DNA of 64,000 nt from an uncultured Lachnospiraceae bacterium (GTDB taxonomy: Bacteria > Bacillota > Clostridia > Lachnospirales > Lachnospiraceae), in contig CATOPL010000002.1 in assembly GCA_951802115.1 (NCBI GenBank), forward strand, positions 1 to 64,000. The letters run 5' to 3'. How positions within the stretch are numbered: the first letter of the stretch is position 1; every line of letters begins with the position of its first letter. A program made the translations under genes and the position numbers. Shown here piece after piece: positions 18,752 to 27,101 of this stretch. The notes beneath the pieces were generated by a model. The model had not been told where the DNA came from, searched no databases, and saw only the letters and a program-made list of their open reading frames with translations.

Positions 18752-18812
18752 TTGACATATCGACATATTAGTGGTATCTTAAAATCAACATTACAGAATG
18801 AAAGCGCTTGCA
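18752..18812 (+). promoter_or_regulatory. promoter and LacI-type operator for the regulator/import operon
   Basis: TTGACA (18752-18757), 17 bases and TATCTT (18775-18780) precede TGAAAGCGCTTGCA (18799-18812), a dyad centred on CG with the same CGCTTGCA half as the deoC operator. A shared repressor, presumably the adjacent LacI protein, or CcpA, could control both arms. Confidence 0.75.
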
Positions 18813-18832
18813 TAACAGCTGAGGGTAGCAAA

Positions 18833-19921
18833 ATGACAATAAACGATATTGCGAAGATTGCGAAGGTGTCGCCTTCGACAGTGTCGAGAGTTCTGAATAA
18901 TAACGGATTAGTAAAAGAAGAGACAAAACAAAGAATTCTTCAGATTGTAGAAGAAAGCAAGTTTGTACCCAACGCATTTGCCAGAAGTTTGAGCAATGAA
19001 AATCTGATTAACAATGTAGGACTGATTGTTCCCAATATTGACAACCCGTTTTTTGCTGCATTGGCGGAAGGGGTCAGCGAGGCGGCTGATAAATGCGGGT
19101 ATAATTCATTTTTATTTAATACCAACGAGGATGTGAAAAAAGAGCTGAGATTTCTTCAAACCTCTCAGGAACAAAGACTGAGAGGACTTTTGATGGTTCC
19201 GGTGGTGGAGAACGACACAGTAAACCGTTCTTATCTGTTGAGGCTTCCGATTCCAGTGGTAATGATTGACCGGGAGGCATACAATACGAACTTTGACGGG
19301 GTGTTTTCAGATGATATTGAAGGCGCTTATAATGCGGTTGAAGCCCTGATACATAGCGGACATACGAAAATTGCACAAATTATGGGTCCGTTGACTACGA
19401 AGCCGGGCCGCGCGCGTCTGGCGGGTTACCGACAGGCGCTGGAAGCATACGGAATTCCATACAGAGAAGAGTATGTGGTGGAGGGAAGATTCCAGAAAGA
19501 TGAATCTTATGAAGGAATGCAAAAACTCATGAAGCTCAAAGATCCCCCAACAGCTATCTTTTCTGCGAACAATCTGACCAGTATCGGAGTTTTGAAGTAT
19601 CTCAAGGAAAATAATCTCCGGCTGGGCAGAGATATCTCCATGATCGGTTATGACGACATTGAAGTACTGGAATACACGGATATGAATCTGTCTACCGTCA
19701 GTCGTCCGGTTCAGAGGATGGGGTACGATGCAATGATGCTTCTGCATGAGCGGATTACACATACGGATCATCGAAACGGTGCGCGTAAGCGGATTTATCT
19801 GGGAGCGCGGCTGATACTGAGAGGGTCAGAGCGTATGACGGGAAAAAAAGAGCAGGGACAGCTGAAAAAGCAGCAGGAAGAATCAAAGATTGAGAAAGGA
19901 GAAGTGGCGGAAGATGTATAA
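18833..19921 (+). CDS. LacI-family transcriptional regulator
   Basis: The 362-residue protein starts with a classic LacI helix-turn-helix (MTINDIAKIAKVSPSTVSRVLNN) and continues into a periplasmic-binding-protein-like sensor domain (VGLIVPNIDNPFFAALAEGV). The start at 18833 is chosen because the DNA-binding motif begins there; an upstream in-frame start at 18752 would lie in the promoter. An unusual lysine/glutamine-rich tail of about 25 residues follows the sensor fold. It overlaps the isomerase gene by eight bases and probably senses the imported sugar or its phosphate and controls both divergent operons. Confidence 0.93.
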   Translation: MTINDIAKIAKVSPSTVSRVLNNNGLVKEETKQRILQIVEESKFVPNAFARSLSNENLINNVGLIVPNIDNPFFAALAEGVSEAADKCGYNSFLFNTNEDVKKELRFLQTSQEQRLRGLLMVPVVENDTVNRSYLLRLPIPVVMIDREAYNTNFDGVFSDDIEGAYNAVEALIHSGHTKIAQIMGPLTTKPGRARLAGYRQALEAYGIPYREEYVVEGRFQKDESYEGMQKLMKLKDPPTAIFSANNLTSIGVLKYLKENNLRLGRDISMIGYDDIEVLEYTDMNLSTVSRPVQRMGYDAMMLLHERITHTDHRNGARKRIYLGARLILRGSERMTGKKEQGQLKKQQEESKIEKGEVAEDV

Positions 19922-20471
19922 AGAGTTATACGAACTGGTGCTGGAGGAACACCGAAAGGTATTTGAGACACAGCCGCTGGAAGATCTGGAGGCTCTTATG
20001 GAAGCGATCCGGGAAGCAGAAAGGGTCTTTGTATTCGGCGCCGGCCGGGAAGGGATCGCGGCGAGAAGTTTTGCCATGCGTATTATGCATCTTGGCAAGG
20101 AGACTTTCTGGCTTTTGGATGATACGGTTCCGGGGATGAATAAAGGAGATCTGTTTATTGCGGTAAATGGTTCCGGTAAGATTGGTTATATTGATTATTT
20201 TCTGGATCAGGCACGGCTGACAGGCTCAAAGATTGCCGTGATCACTGGTGCGCCGGCAGAGCGCACGCCTTCGGAGGCTGATATAAATGTATTTGTTCCG
20301 GCGGCAGTGTACAAAGGGACTGATCCGCGGGTGGTGCCGTCAAAACAGCCTATGGGTAATTTATATGAACAGCATCTGTTTCTGCTTTTTGACATCCTGG
20401 TGATGATGCTGGAAAAGAAGCTGGATCTGACACATGATCAGATGGAATCCCGCCACAGGAATGTAGAGTAG
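19914..20471 (+). CDS. SIS-domain sugar-phosphate isomerase, HxlB-like
   Basis: The 185-residue single SIS domain resembles 6-phospho-3-hexuloisomerase (HxlB): FVFGAGREGIAARSFAMRIMHLG, a GSGKIGYI loop, and a C-terminal SRHRNVE that matches the RHANLE-type ending of HxlB. HxlB interconverts 3-hexulose 6-phosphate and fructose 6-phosphate, normally beside a synthase (HxlA) that is not seen here. The start at ATG 19914 is preferred to TTG 19890 because GGAGAAGTGGCGG precedes it. It is the second gene of the sugar operon, so the substrate is likely an unusual ketose phosphate; this is inference. Confidence 0.85.
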   Translation: MYKELYELVLEEHRKVFETQPLEDLEALMEAIREAERVFVFGAGREGIAARSFAMRIMHLGKETFWLLDDTVPGMNKGDLFIAVNGSGKIGYIDYFLDQARLTGSKIAVITGAPAERTPSEADINVFVPAAVYKGTDPRVVPSKQPMGNLYEQHLFLLFDILVMMLEKKLDLTHDQMESRHRNVE

Positions 20472-20534
20472 GGATATGAAAAAGGAAGTAGGGCAGTAAG
20501 TGCTTTATTTTAATAAAATGCAAAGGGGAATGAT

Positions 20535-21458
20535 ATGAGTAGCAAAGTTACGGTATTCGGAAGTTTTGTGGTTGATCTCATGGCGCGGACACCGCATCTT
20601 CCGGTTCCGGCGGAGACAGTAAAGGGATCTCTGTTTAAAATGGGAGCAGGCGGAAAGGGTTTTAACCAGTGTGTGGCTGCTCACAAGGCAGGAGCGGATG
20701 TAACCATGGTTACAAAAATGGGCCGTGATTCTTTTGCCAATGTTGCGCTGGATGTTATGGATGAGCTGGGAATGCCCAAAGATCATATTTTCTTTAATGA
20801 AAAAGATGCTACAGGAATCGCATTAATTCTGGTCGACGAGGGCAGCAGCCAGAATGAGATTGTAATCGTACCGGGAGCGTGTGCAACCATTACAAAAGAA
20901 GACACTGATTCCATTGAAGGATTGATTAAGGACTCAGAATATGTTCTTCTTCAGCTGGAAGTCAATCAGGACGCCAATGAGCGTGTAATAGACTGCGCAC
21001 ATAAGAACGGAACTAAGGTCATTCTGAACACGGCGCCGTATTCGCCGGTTTCTGATGAATGTCTTTCTAAAGTATACATGGTAACGCCTAATGAGGTAGA
21101 GGCAGAAGAGATGACGGGCGTGAAGGTGGACAGTCTGGAAGCTGCAAAAAAAGCGGCTGCTGTATTCAGAAGCAAAGGGGTACAGAAAGTCGTAATCACA
21201 CTTGGCTCCAGGGGAGTCTTTATTTCTGCGGATGGCAGGGAAGAGATCGTTCCGTGTTTCCGTGTGGATGCAGTGGATACAACAGGAGCCGGAGACGCAT
21301 TTAACGGAGGTTTTCTGACAGCTCTCGCGGAAGGCAAAGACGAGTGGGAGGCGGCGAGATTCGCCAGTGCTTTGGCGGCGATTTCTGTTACCCGTATGGG
21401 TACGACGCCGGCTATGCCGACCAGGGAAGAGGTCGACGCATTTTTAAAAGAACATTAA
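20535..21458 (+). CDS. PfkB-family sugar kinase, ribokinase-like
   Basis: This 307-residue ribokinase-type kinase has the sugar-binding motif GAGGKGFNQ at 37-45 and the anion-hole/catalytic motif DTTGAGDAFNGG with catalytic D254. Ribokinases and deoxyribokinases of this group phosphorylate the 5-OH of pentoses and need no further domain. The ribosome site is AAAGGGG before ATG 20535. Its place between the isomerase and the RbsD/FucU mutarotase argues that it phosphorylates the sugar delivered by the importer, giving the sugar phosphate for DeoC or the SIS isomerase. Specificity cannot be read from the motifs alone. Confidence 0.9.
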   Translation: MSSKVTVFGSFVVDLMARTPHLPVPAETVKGSLFKMGAGGKGFNQCVAAHKAGADVTMVTKMGRDSFANVALDVMDELGMPKDHIFFNEKDATGIALILVDEGSSQNEIVIVPGACATITKEDTDSIEGLIKDSEYVLLQLEVNQDANERVIDCAHKNGTKVILNTAPYSPVSDECLSKVYMVTPNEVEAEEMTGVKVDSLEAAKKAAAVFRSKGVQKVVITLGSRGVFISADGREEIVPCFRVDAVDTTGAGDAFNGGFLTALAEGKDEWEAARFASALAAISVTRMGTTPAMPTREEVDAFLKEH

Positions 21459-21477
21459 TTGAAAGGGGAAAAATAGT

Positions 21478-21921
21478 ATGTTAAGAGGAATACCTGCAAA
21501 CATCAGTCCGGAGCTTTTAAAAGCGCTGGCAGATATGGGCCATGGAGACTTGATCGTAATCGCGGATAATTTTTATCCGGCTGTATCCAAGGCAAAGAGC
21601 GGGCTTACCGTCAACTGCAAAGGAAACACGGCGGCAGAGATGGTAGATTCGATCCTGAAGCTGATGCCGCTGGATGTGGATTACTGTGAATATCCGGTAG
21701 AAATCATGAAGCCTGATCCGGGGTTTGAGCACACACTTCCGGAACGTCCGCAGGTATGGGACGATGTCATTGAAGCGGTAAAGAAGAATGAACCGAAAGA
21801 CTGTGTGGGATATATCGCCAGGTCGGATTTCTATGAAAAAGCATCCCAGGCATTTGTGACGGTGTCTACCAGCGAGACAGGTACTTATGGCTGCATTATT
21901 ATGCAGAAAGGTGTCAAATAA
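21478..21921 (+). CDS. RbsD/FucU-family sugar mutarotase
   Basis: The 147-residue protein belongs to the RbsD/FucU family, which speeds up conversion between the pyranose or anomeric forms of imported ribose or fucose. It has the conserved LRGIPANISPELLKALADMG, the catalytic His22 and Asp30 in GHGDLIVIAD, and the C-terminal TGTYGCIIMQKG. By length and the opening ML.GI motif it is closer to FucU than RbsD. It is 20 bases after the kinase and just before the binding-protein gene, so it probably acts on the transported sugar before phosphorylation. Confidence 0.92.
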   Translation: MLRGIPANISPELLKALADMGHGDLIVIADNFYPAVSKAKSGLTVNCKGNTAAEMVDSILKLMPLDVDYCEYPVEIMKPDPGFEHTLPERPQVWDDVIEAVKKNEPKDCVGYIARSDFYEKASQAFVTVSTSETGTYGCIIMQKGVK

Positions 21922-21984
21922 TGAACCGTTATTTACAGCAAAGCTGTAGATATAATAATAATTTCATTTAAGGAGGATATAAAA

Positions 21985-23160
21985 ATGAAAAGAAAAGTGA
22001 TTAGCATGCTCTTGTGTGCAACGATGGCTGTATCTATGGTTGGCTGCGGCGGCGGCTCTGACGACGCGTCTGCAAGTGCTCCGGCAGAGTCTGAGGCACC
22101 GGCGGCAGACGGAGCGGAAGCAGAGGCACCTGCAGACGGCGAGGCAGCTTCCGGCGGTGGTGGCGCTTTGGAGGCGTTTACCCCGGCAGACGGTTCTCCG
22201 GTAGCCGTGAATTCCATCTATAAGCCTGCAGCAGATCCGTCAGACTGGACGATTGCAGTTGTTGTCAAAGATTCTTCCAATGGCTGGTTTGTCCGTATGG
22301 AAGAAGGTGTAAAACAGTTTGCAAGCGATTACGGCATCAATGCATATCAGAAAGGTCCGGTGGCTACAGATGCTGCACAGCAGGTAGAGGTTATTGAAAA
22401 TCAGATTAATCAGGATATTGACGCGATCTGTGTTGTCCCGGTAGATCCGGCTACCTGCGATACGGTACTGCAGGATGCAAAAGATAAAGGAATCAAAGTG
22501 ATCTGTCATGAGGGTTCCAATGCTAACTGTGATATTGACCTGGAAGCGTTCTCCAATGCCGGATACGGCGCATACATCATGGATAACCTGGCAGAGGCAA
22601 TGGGTGAGGAAGGTACATATGTGACAATGGTAGCACATCTGACCAACGCTTCTCAGAATGAATGGGCAGACGGTGCAGTTGCTCGCGCAAATGAAGCTTA
22701 TCCGAATATGATTAATCTGGAAGCGTCTCCAAGAGTGGAATCTGAGAATAACTCTGAGAGAGCATATGAAGTGGCAAAAGAAGTCCTGAAAACTTATCCG
22801 GAAGTAAAAGGATTCGTTGGAACTTCTTCCATGGATACTCCTGGTATCGCACGTGCGATTGATGAGCTTGGTCTGAATGGAAAAGTGTTCGTTTGCGGAA
22901 CCGGTATGCCGAATGAATGCCGTGAACTGATTAAATCTGGCTCTATTCATTCCGCTCAGCTTTGGGATCCGGCAGAAGCAGGTTATGCAATGTGTGTTAT
23001 GGCTACCATGATGCTGGACGGCCAGACAATCGGTGCAGGCTCTGATCTTGGCCTTGCTTCATATTCCGATATGATCGTAAATGCAGATAACAGCAACGTA
23101 GTTGAGGGAGCTGGCTGGATCTCTCTGAAAGCAGACAATGTAGATAATTATAATTTCTAA
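21985..23160 (+). CDS. sugar ABC transporter substrate-binding lipoprotein, LsrB/RhaS-like
   Basis: The 391-residue protein has a lipoprotein signal (cleaved before Cys at about 21, SMVGCGGG), an Ala/Glu/Pro-rich linker of about 45 residues, and a Peripla_BP_4 fold: DSSNGWFVRMEEGVKQF, IENQINQDIDAICVVPVDP, and a ligand-loop region ending in QLWDPAEAGYAM. The pattern of binding-site segments is closest to the LsrB/RhaS group, which bind AI-2, rhamnose or related polyols, rather than classic RbsB. AAGGAGG precedes the start. A stem-loop follows the gene, as usual when the binding protein is made in excess of the membrane components. Confidence 0.9.
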   Translation: MKRKVISMLLCATMAVSMVGCGGGSDDASASAPAESEAPAADGAEAEAPADGEAASGGGGALEAFTPADGSPVAVNSIYKPAADPSDWTIAVVVKDSSNGWFVRMEEGVKQFASDYGINAYQKGPVATDAAQQVEVIENQINQDIDAICVVPVDPATCDTVLQDAKDKGIKVICHEGSNANCDIDLEAFSNAGYGAYIMDNLAEAMGEEGTYVTMVAHLTNASQNEWADGAVARANEAYPNMINLEASPRVESENNSERAYEVAKEVLKTYPEVKGFVGTSSMDTPGIARAIDELGLNGKVFVCGTGMPNECRELIKSGSIHSAQLWDPAEAGYAMCVMATMMLDGQTIGAGSDLGLASYSDMIVNADNSNVVEGAGWISLKADNVDNYNF

Positions 23161-23269
23161 GCAATGGTCATTGCAGAGGATTTATAGGGAGCTTTCAGAT
23201 GAGGCTGTAGCAAAACAAACCTCTGTCTGGGTGTTTGTCACTCATATGGAATGTATTGGATAGATAATA

Positions 23270-23322
23270 GATTTTGTCTGTCTCATCCGGGCTTTATAAG
23301 TCCGGATGAGGCAGACAAAATC
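23270..23322 (+). promoter_or_regulatory. intercistronic stem-loop after the binding-protein gene
   Basis: A long stem (GATTTTGTCTG...CTCATCCGG pairing with CCGGATGAG...CAGACAAAATC) closes a short loop and has no T tract. It lies between the binding-protein and ATPase genes, where such structures protect the upstream mRNA from decay or lower expression of the downstream genes. Confidence 0.75.
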
Positions 23323-23429
23323 AGTTCTTAGTCCACCCTGATCCGTACAGTGTTGATGAATCACACGGACAGCTCATATTTTGCAGCGGTCTCATCTTTT
23401 CATAGAAGGAAGGGTTGGGAGGCAAAGGT

Positions 23430-24923
23430 ATGTCCGATTACATTATTAGAGCAAAAGGGATTAAGAAATACTTTGGCGGTGTAAAGGCATTGGATGGTGT
23501 GGACCTGGAAATAAAAAAAGGTGAAGTTCATTGTCTTGCCGGAGAGAATGGCTGTGGAAAATCTACAATCATCAATGTAATTTCCGGCTTTTATACCCCG
23601 GATGGCGGTGAGCTGGAAATTGATGGTGTTTCTTATCCGAAAATGACCCCGCAGCAGTCCATCGCAGCAGGGATACAGGTCATTTATCAGGACCTGTCCG
23701 TATTTCCAAACTTAACGGTTATGGAAAATCTGGCTCTGAATATGGAGCTTGCAAGCGGAAAAAAATTCGTCAGTAAAAAAAGATTTCGGGAAATTGCAGA
23801 AGAGGCAGTTGCCAAGATAAATTTTGAAATTGATCTGGATGAGAAAGTTGAAAATCTGTCCGTTGCTGATAAACAGTTGATTGCGATCAGCCGCGCGCTT
23901 TTGAACAACGCAAAGCTGATCATTATGGATGAGCCGACGACGGCTATCACGAAAAAGGAAGTTCGCGCATTGTTCAACGTGATCCGTGATCTGCAGAAGC
24001 AGAATATTGCGATTCTGTTCGTATCGCACAAGCTGGATGAAGTATTTGAAATTGCAGAGCGGTTTACGATCTTCCGTAACGGAAAGAACACAGGTGCCGG
24101 AGATGCATCCGAACTTACACAGGAAAAATTTACTTATTATATGACAGGGCGCGAGATCAAAGAGACTCCGTTTATTTATGAAGAGAAACCAGGTGCACAG
24201 AAGGTTCTGGAAGTAAAGAATCTGAATTTGAAAAATGGTTTTAAAAATGTAAACCTTTCGCTGGGAGAAGGGGAGATTCTTGGAATCACCGGTCTTCTTG
24301 GTTCCGGACGTACAGAGCTTGTTCAGGCGCTGTTCGGTTATCACAAGGCAGATTCCGGAGAGATCTATATTCGTGGGAATAAAGTAGAAATCAATTCTGT
24401 GAAAGACGGTATTAAAAACGGAATCGGATATGTGCCCCCCGAACGAATTGTAGAAGGCGTCTTCCTGCCGCAGTCTATTAAGGAGAATATTTCTATTGAG
24501 AAATGGGACGAATGGGCAGGTCCGCTGGGGATCATGAATGAAAAGAAGATTGAAGAGGTTGTCAACGAGTGGGTGGAGAAGCTTCGCATCAAGCTTCACA
24601 GCATTGACGATCCTATGAATACACTGTCCGGAGGTAATCAGCAGAAATGTGTACTGGCAAAATGGCTGATTTTGGATCTGAATGTGCTGATTCTGAACGG
24701 ACCGACGGTAGGTGTGGATATTGGAGCAAAATTCGATATCTATGAGCTGGTAAAGAGTCTTGCAGCCAATGGATTGTCCGTTATTATTATTTCGGATGAT
24801 ATTCCGGAGATTTTATCCAACTGTAATCGTGTTGTTGTCATGCGCCGGGGTGAGATTGTAAAAGAGGGGCTGACCAAGGACATGGATGAAGCAAGTCTTG
24901 CTGAATTTGCAGTTGCAGATTAA
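23430..24923 (+). CDS. sugar ABC transporter ATP-binding protein, double NBD
   Basis: The 497-residue protein has two ABC domains, as in RbsA/LsrA. Domain 1 has Walker A GENGCGKST at 38-46 and Walker B IIMDEPTTA, but a weak signature (LSVADKQ). Domain 2 has GLLGSGRTEL in place of Walker A and an intact signature LSGGNQQK, but its Walker B reads VLILNGPTVGVD, with N-G where most homologues have D-E. One functional ATP site from complementary halves is usual in this family. The start at 23430 follows GGGAGGCAAAGG; the in-frame TTG at 23415 is less likely. It ends 13 bases before the first permease gene. Confidence 0.93.
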   Translation: MSDYIIRAKGIKKYFGGVKALDGVDLEIKKGEVHCLAGENGCGKSTIINVISGFYTPDGGELEIDGVSYPKMTPQQSIAAGIQVIYQDLSVFPNLTVMENLALNMELASGKKFVSKKRFREIAEEAVAKINFEIDLDEKVENLSVADKQLIAISRALLNNAKLIIMDEPTTAITKKEVRALFNVIRDLQKQNIAILFVSHKLDEVFEIAERFTIFRNGKNTGAGDASELTQEKFTYYMTGREIKETPFIYEEKPGAQKVLEVKNLNLKNGFKNVNLSLGEGEILGITGLLGSGRTELVQALFGYHKADSGEIYIRGNKVEINSVKDGIKNGIGYVPPERIVEGVFLPQSIKENISIEKWDEWAGPLGIMNEKKIEEVVNEWVEKLRIKLHSIDDPMNTLSGGNQQKCVLAKWLILDLNVLILNGPTVGVDIGAKFDIYELVKSLAANGLSVIIISDDIPEILSNCNRVVVMRRGEIVKEGLTKDMDEASLAEFAVAD

Positions 24924-24936
24924 GGAGGGGGATAAG

Positions 24937-25947
24937 ATGAATAACAAAACGAAAAAAATATTACATAGTTCTGAATTTTATGTTGGGGTTATCATTATCC
25001 TGTTCTGTCTGCTGATCCAGATGAGAAGCGGCCAGTTTTTTACCGGGAACAACCTGGTGGATATTATCCGCTCTTTTACGATTCCGGTTATGTTCTGTGT
25101 AGGCGAGCTGATGGTTCTGATCTCCGGAGGCGTGGACTGTTCTTTTCCGGCCATTGCGTCGCTGTCCATGTTTGTGGTTTGTAAATATCTGGAGAATGTG
25201 ACAACGAATCCGCTTCCGTTTTTTATTGTGGCAGCGCTGATCGGTTTGGTTTTTGGTATTTTAAATGGTGTGATTATCGGAAAATACCGTTTCCCGGCGC
25301 TGATTGTAACCCTGGGTACTTCCAGTATCTGCTGGGGTGTCATGCAGGGCGTTTTCCAGTCCCGTGAGTATCCGCTTTGTCCGGCGCTCCTGGCAGTGGG
25401 AAAAGCAAAACTTTTGACAGCGACGAATGCAGAGACAGGTCTTTCGTCCGATCTGCCCATGATCACGGTTTTCATGATTCTGCTGTTGATTCTTGGCTGG
25501 TTTATACTGAACAAGACGATGCTTGGTCGTGGTATCTATGCCATTGGCGGTGATATTATTGCGGCAAAACGTGCCGGTTTCAATGTATTTGGAACAACTG
25601 TATTTATTTATGCGTTCTCCGGTATGATGGCAGGCATCATTGGCGTTTTCCGTGCCTGCATGCTTCAGGCAGTTCATCCGAACAATCTGGAGGGTCTGGA
25701 GATGACAGCGATTGCTGCCTGCGTATTGGGTGGCGTCAGCATTACAGGCGGCAAAGGGACTGTGCTGCAGGCGTGTCTTGGAATGGCATTGTTGACCATC
25801 GTTTCTAACAGCTTGATTTTGTTGGGTATCAGTACTAACTGGCAGAATGTGGTGACCGGTCTGATTATCATTGCCGGTACTGCAGCAACTGCGATCCAGA
25901 ATCAGCGTAATGCGAAAAAACTGGCTGTCAAGCTGACAGAATCATAA
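24937..25947 (+). CDS. sugar ABC transporter permease, RbsC-like
   Basis: The 336-residue BPD_transp_2 permease has about ten hydrophobic segments, the N-terminal motif MVLISGGVDCSFPAIASLS (a ribose-type permease signature) and the cytoplasmic coupling motif around AIGGDIIAAKRAGFNV. It pairs with the permease at 25964 to form the channel of the importer. AAGGAGGGG before ATG 24937 sets the start; an earlier in-frame start would overlap the ATPase gene. It is the fifth structural gene of the import operon counted from the isomerase-kinase pair. Confidence 0.93.
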   Translation: MNNKTKKILHSSEFYVGVIIILFCLLIQMRSGQFFTGNNLVDIIRSFTIPVMFCVGELMVLISGGVDCSFPAIASLSMFVVCKYLENVTTNPLPFFIVAALIGLVFGILNGVIIGKYRFPALIVTLGTSSICWGVMQGVFQSREYPLCPALLAVGKAKLLTATNAETGLSSDLPMITVFMILLLILGWFILNKTMLGRGIYAIGGDIIAAKRAGFNVFGTTVFIYAFSGMMAGIIGVFRACMLQAVHPNNLEGLEMTAIAACVLGGVSITGGKGTVLQACLGMALLTIVSNSLILLGISTNWQNVVTGLIIIAGTAATAIQNQRNAKKLAVKLTES

Positions 25948-25963
25948 GACGGGGGTGTATAAT

Positions 25964-26950
25964 ATGAATAAGGTATTGAATAAAGATAAGAATCTGACCC
26001 GTATTCTGGCGGTATTTCTTGTATGCTTTGTACTGTTCAGTATCACACAGGGAAAATCTTTCCTGTCAGTGTCCAGTTTCCAGTCTATGGGAAAACTTTT
26101 TCCTGAGTTTGGTCTGCTTTCTATCGGTATGGCTCTGGCACTGCTCACAGGCGGAATTGATCTGAGTGTTGTATATGTAGCAAATCTCTGTTCGATTACG
26201 GCGGCTTTGACGATCAAAGCTATGACTCCGGAAGGCGATGCGGGGATCGGTGCGATTCTGGCGGGCGTTCTGGTAGCGCTGATTGTGGGAATGATCTGTG
26301 GTTCTCTGAATGGTCTTCTGATTTCTGCAGTCGGAATTCCGGCCATGCTGGCAACGCTTGGAACGCAGTCTTTATATAATGGTCTTGGAGTTGTGGCTTC
26401 TAAGGGAAGCAGCGTAACCGGAAGCAAACCTCTTTCTGCTTTTATCAGCATGAGAGTGGCAGGCATTCCTATGGCAGCGATTATCTTTGTACTCTGTGCA
26501 GCGATTATGATCTTTATCATCAGCAAGACAACGCTGGGTTATAAGATTAAAATGATGGGTACCAATATGAAGGCGTCTGCTTTTTCCGGATTTAACAATG
26601 TAAAACTTACAGTGCTGAATTATATGATGATCGGTATCTTGTCTGCAGTGGCAGGAATCATTATGCTGGGACGTTACAGCTCTGCAAAGGCGGATAATGG
26701 AGCTTCCTATACTATGCAGGCGATTATGATCGCCGTTATGGGCGGCATTGATCCGGCCGGCGGTAAAGGAAATATCCAGGGAGTATGTGTGGCAGTTGTA
26801 ATTATTCAGATGGTCAGCACATGGCTCAGCAAGTATCAGAGCATTTCAGATTTTTACAAACAGATTATCTGGGGCGCACTGCTTCTGATCGTTCTTCTAT
26901 TGAACTATTATATCAATAAACGGGAAGTTGCTAAGGCTGCTAAAAAATAA
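25964..26950 (+). CDS. sugar ABC transporter permease, second subunit
   Basis: The 328-residue BPD_transp_2 family protein contains ALLTGGIDLSVVYVANL (the ISGGIDLSVG-type family motif) and a coupling region KIKMMGTNMKASAFSGF. It has about nine predicted membrane spans and a lysine-rich cytoplasmic end. Having two different permease subunits, as in the Lsr and some xylitol or rhamnose systems, fits the LsrB-like binding protein. Start at ATG 25964 behind GGGGGTG. The operon ends at the strong terminator at 26968-27025. Confidence 0.92.
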   Translation: MNKVLNKDKNLTRILAVFLVCFVLFSITQGKSFLSVSSFQSMGKLFPEFGLLSIGMALALLTGGIDLSVVYVANLCSITAALTIKAMTPEGDAGIGAILAGVLVALIVGMICGSLNGLLISAVGIPAMLATLGTQSLYNGLGVVASKGSSVTGSKPLSAFISMRVAGIPMAAIIFVLCAAIMIFIISKTTLGYKIKMMGTNMKASAFSGFNNVKLTVLNYMMIGILSAVAGIIMLGRYSSAKADNGASYTMQAIMIAVMGGIDPAGGKGNIQGVCVAVVIIQMVSTWLSKYQSISDFYKQIIWGALLLIVLLLNYYINKREVAKAAKK

Positions 26951-26967
26951 AACGATAAAAGACTATA

Positions 26968-27025
26968 GAGGCCCGCATCTGTGATCAATATCTGCTGTGC
27001 AGTACTGATCACAGATGCGGGCCTC
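26968..27025 (+). terminator. strong terminator of the sugar-import operon
   Basis: A perfect 20-base stem (GAGGCCCGCATCTGTGATCA and its complement) with an 18-base loop, followed by a T-rich stretch. It also precedes the convergent binding-protein gene, so it may terminate transcription from both sides. Confidence 0.92.
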
Positions 27026-27101
27026 CGTATTATTTTTACAAACAGCTAACCAGGCAGATTTGCGGGTATATCCAGTTCACAGTACAGCCTGCTTTAACCG
27101 T

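Noticed and set aside
15344..26950. Bacterial microcompartment locus for propanediol or choline
   Set aside because: No shell-protein, aldehyde dehydrogenase or phosphotransacylase genes are present.
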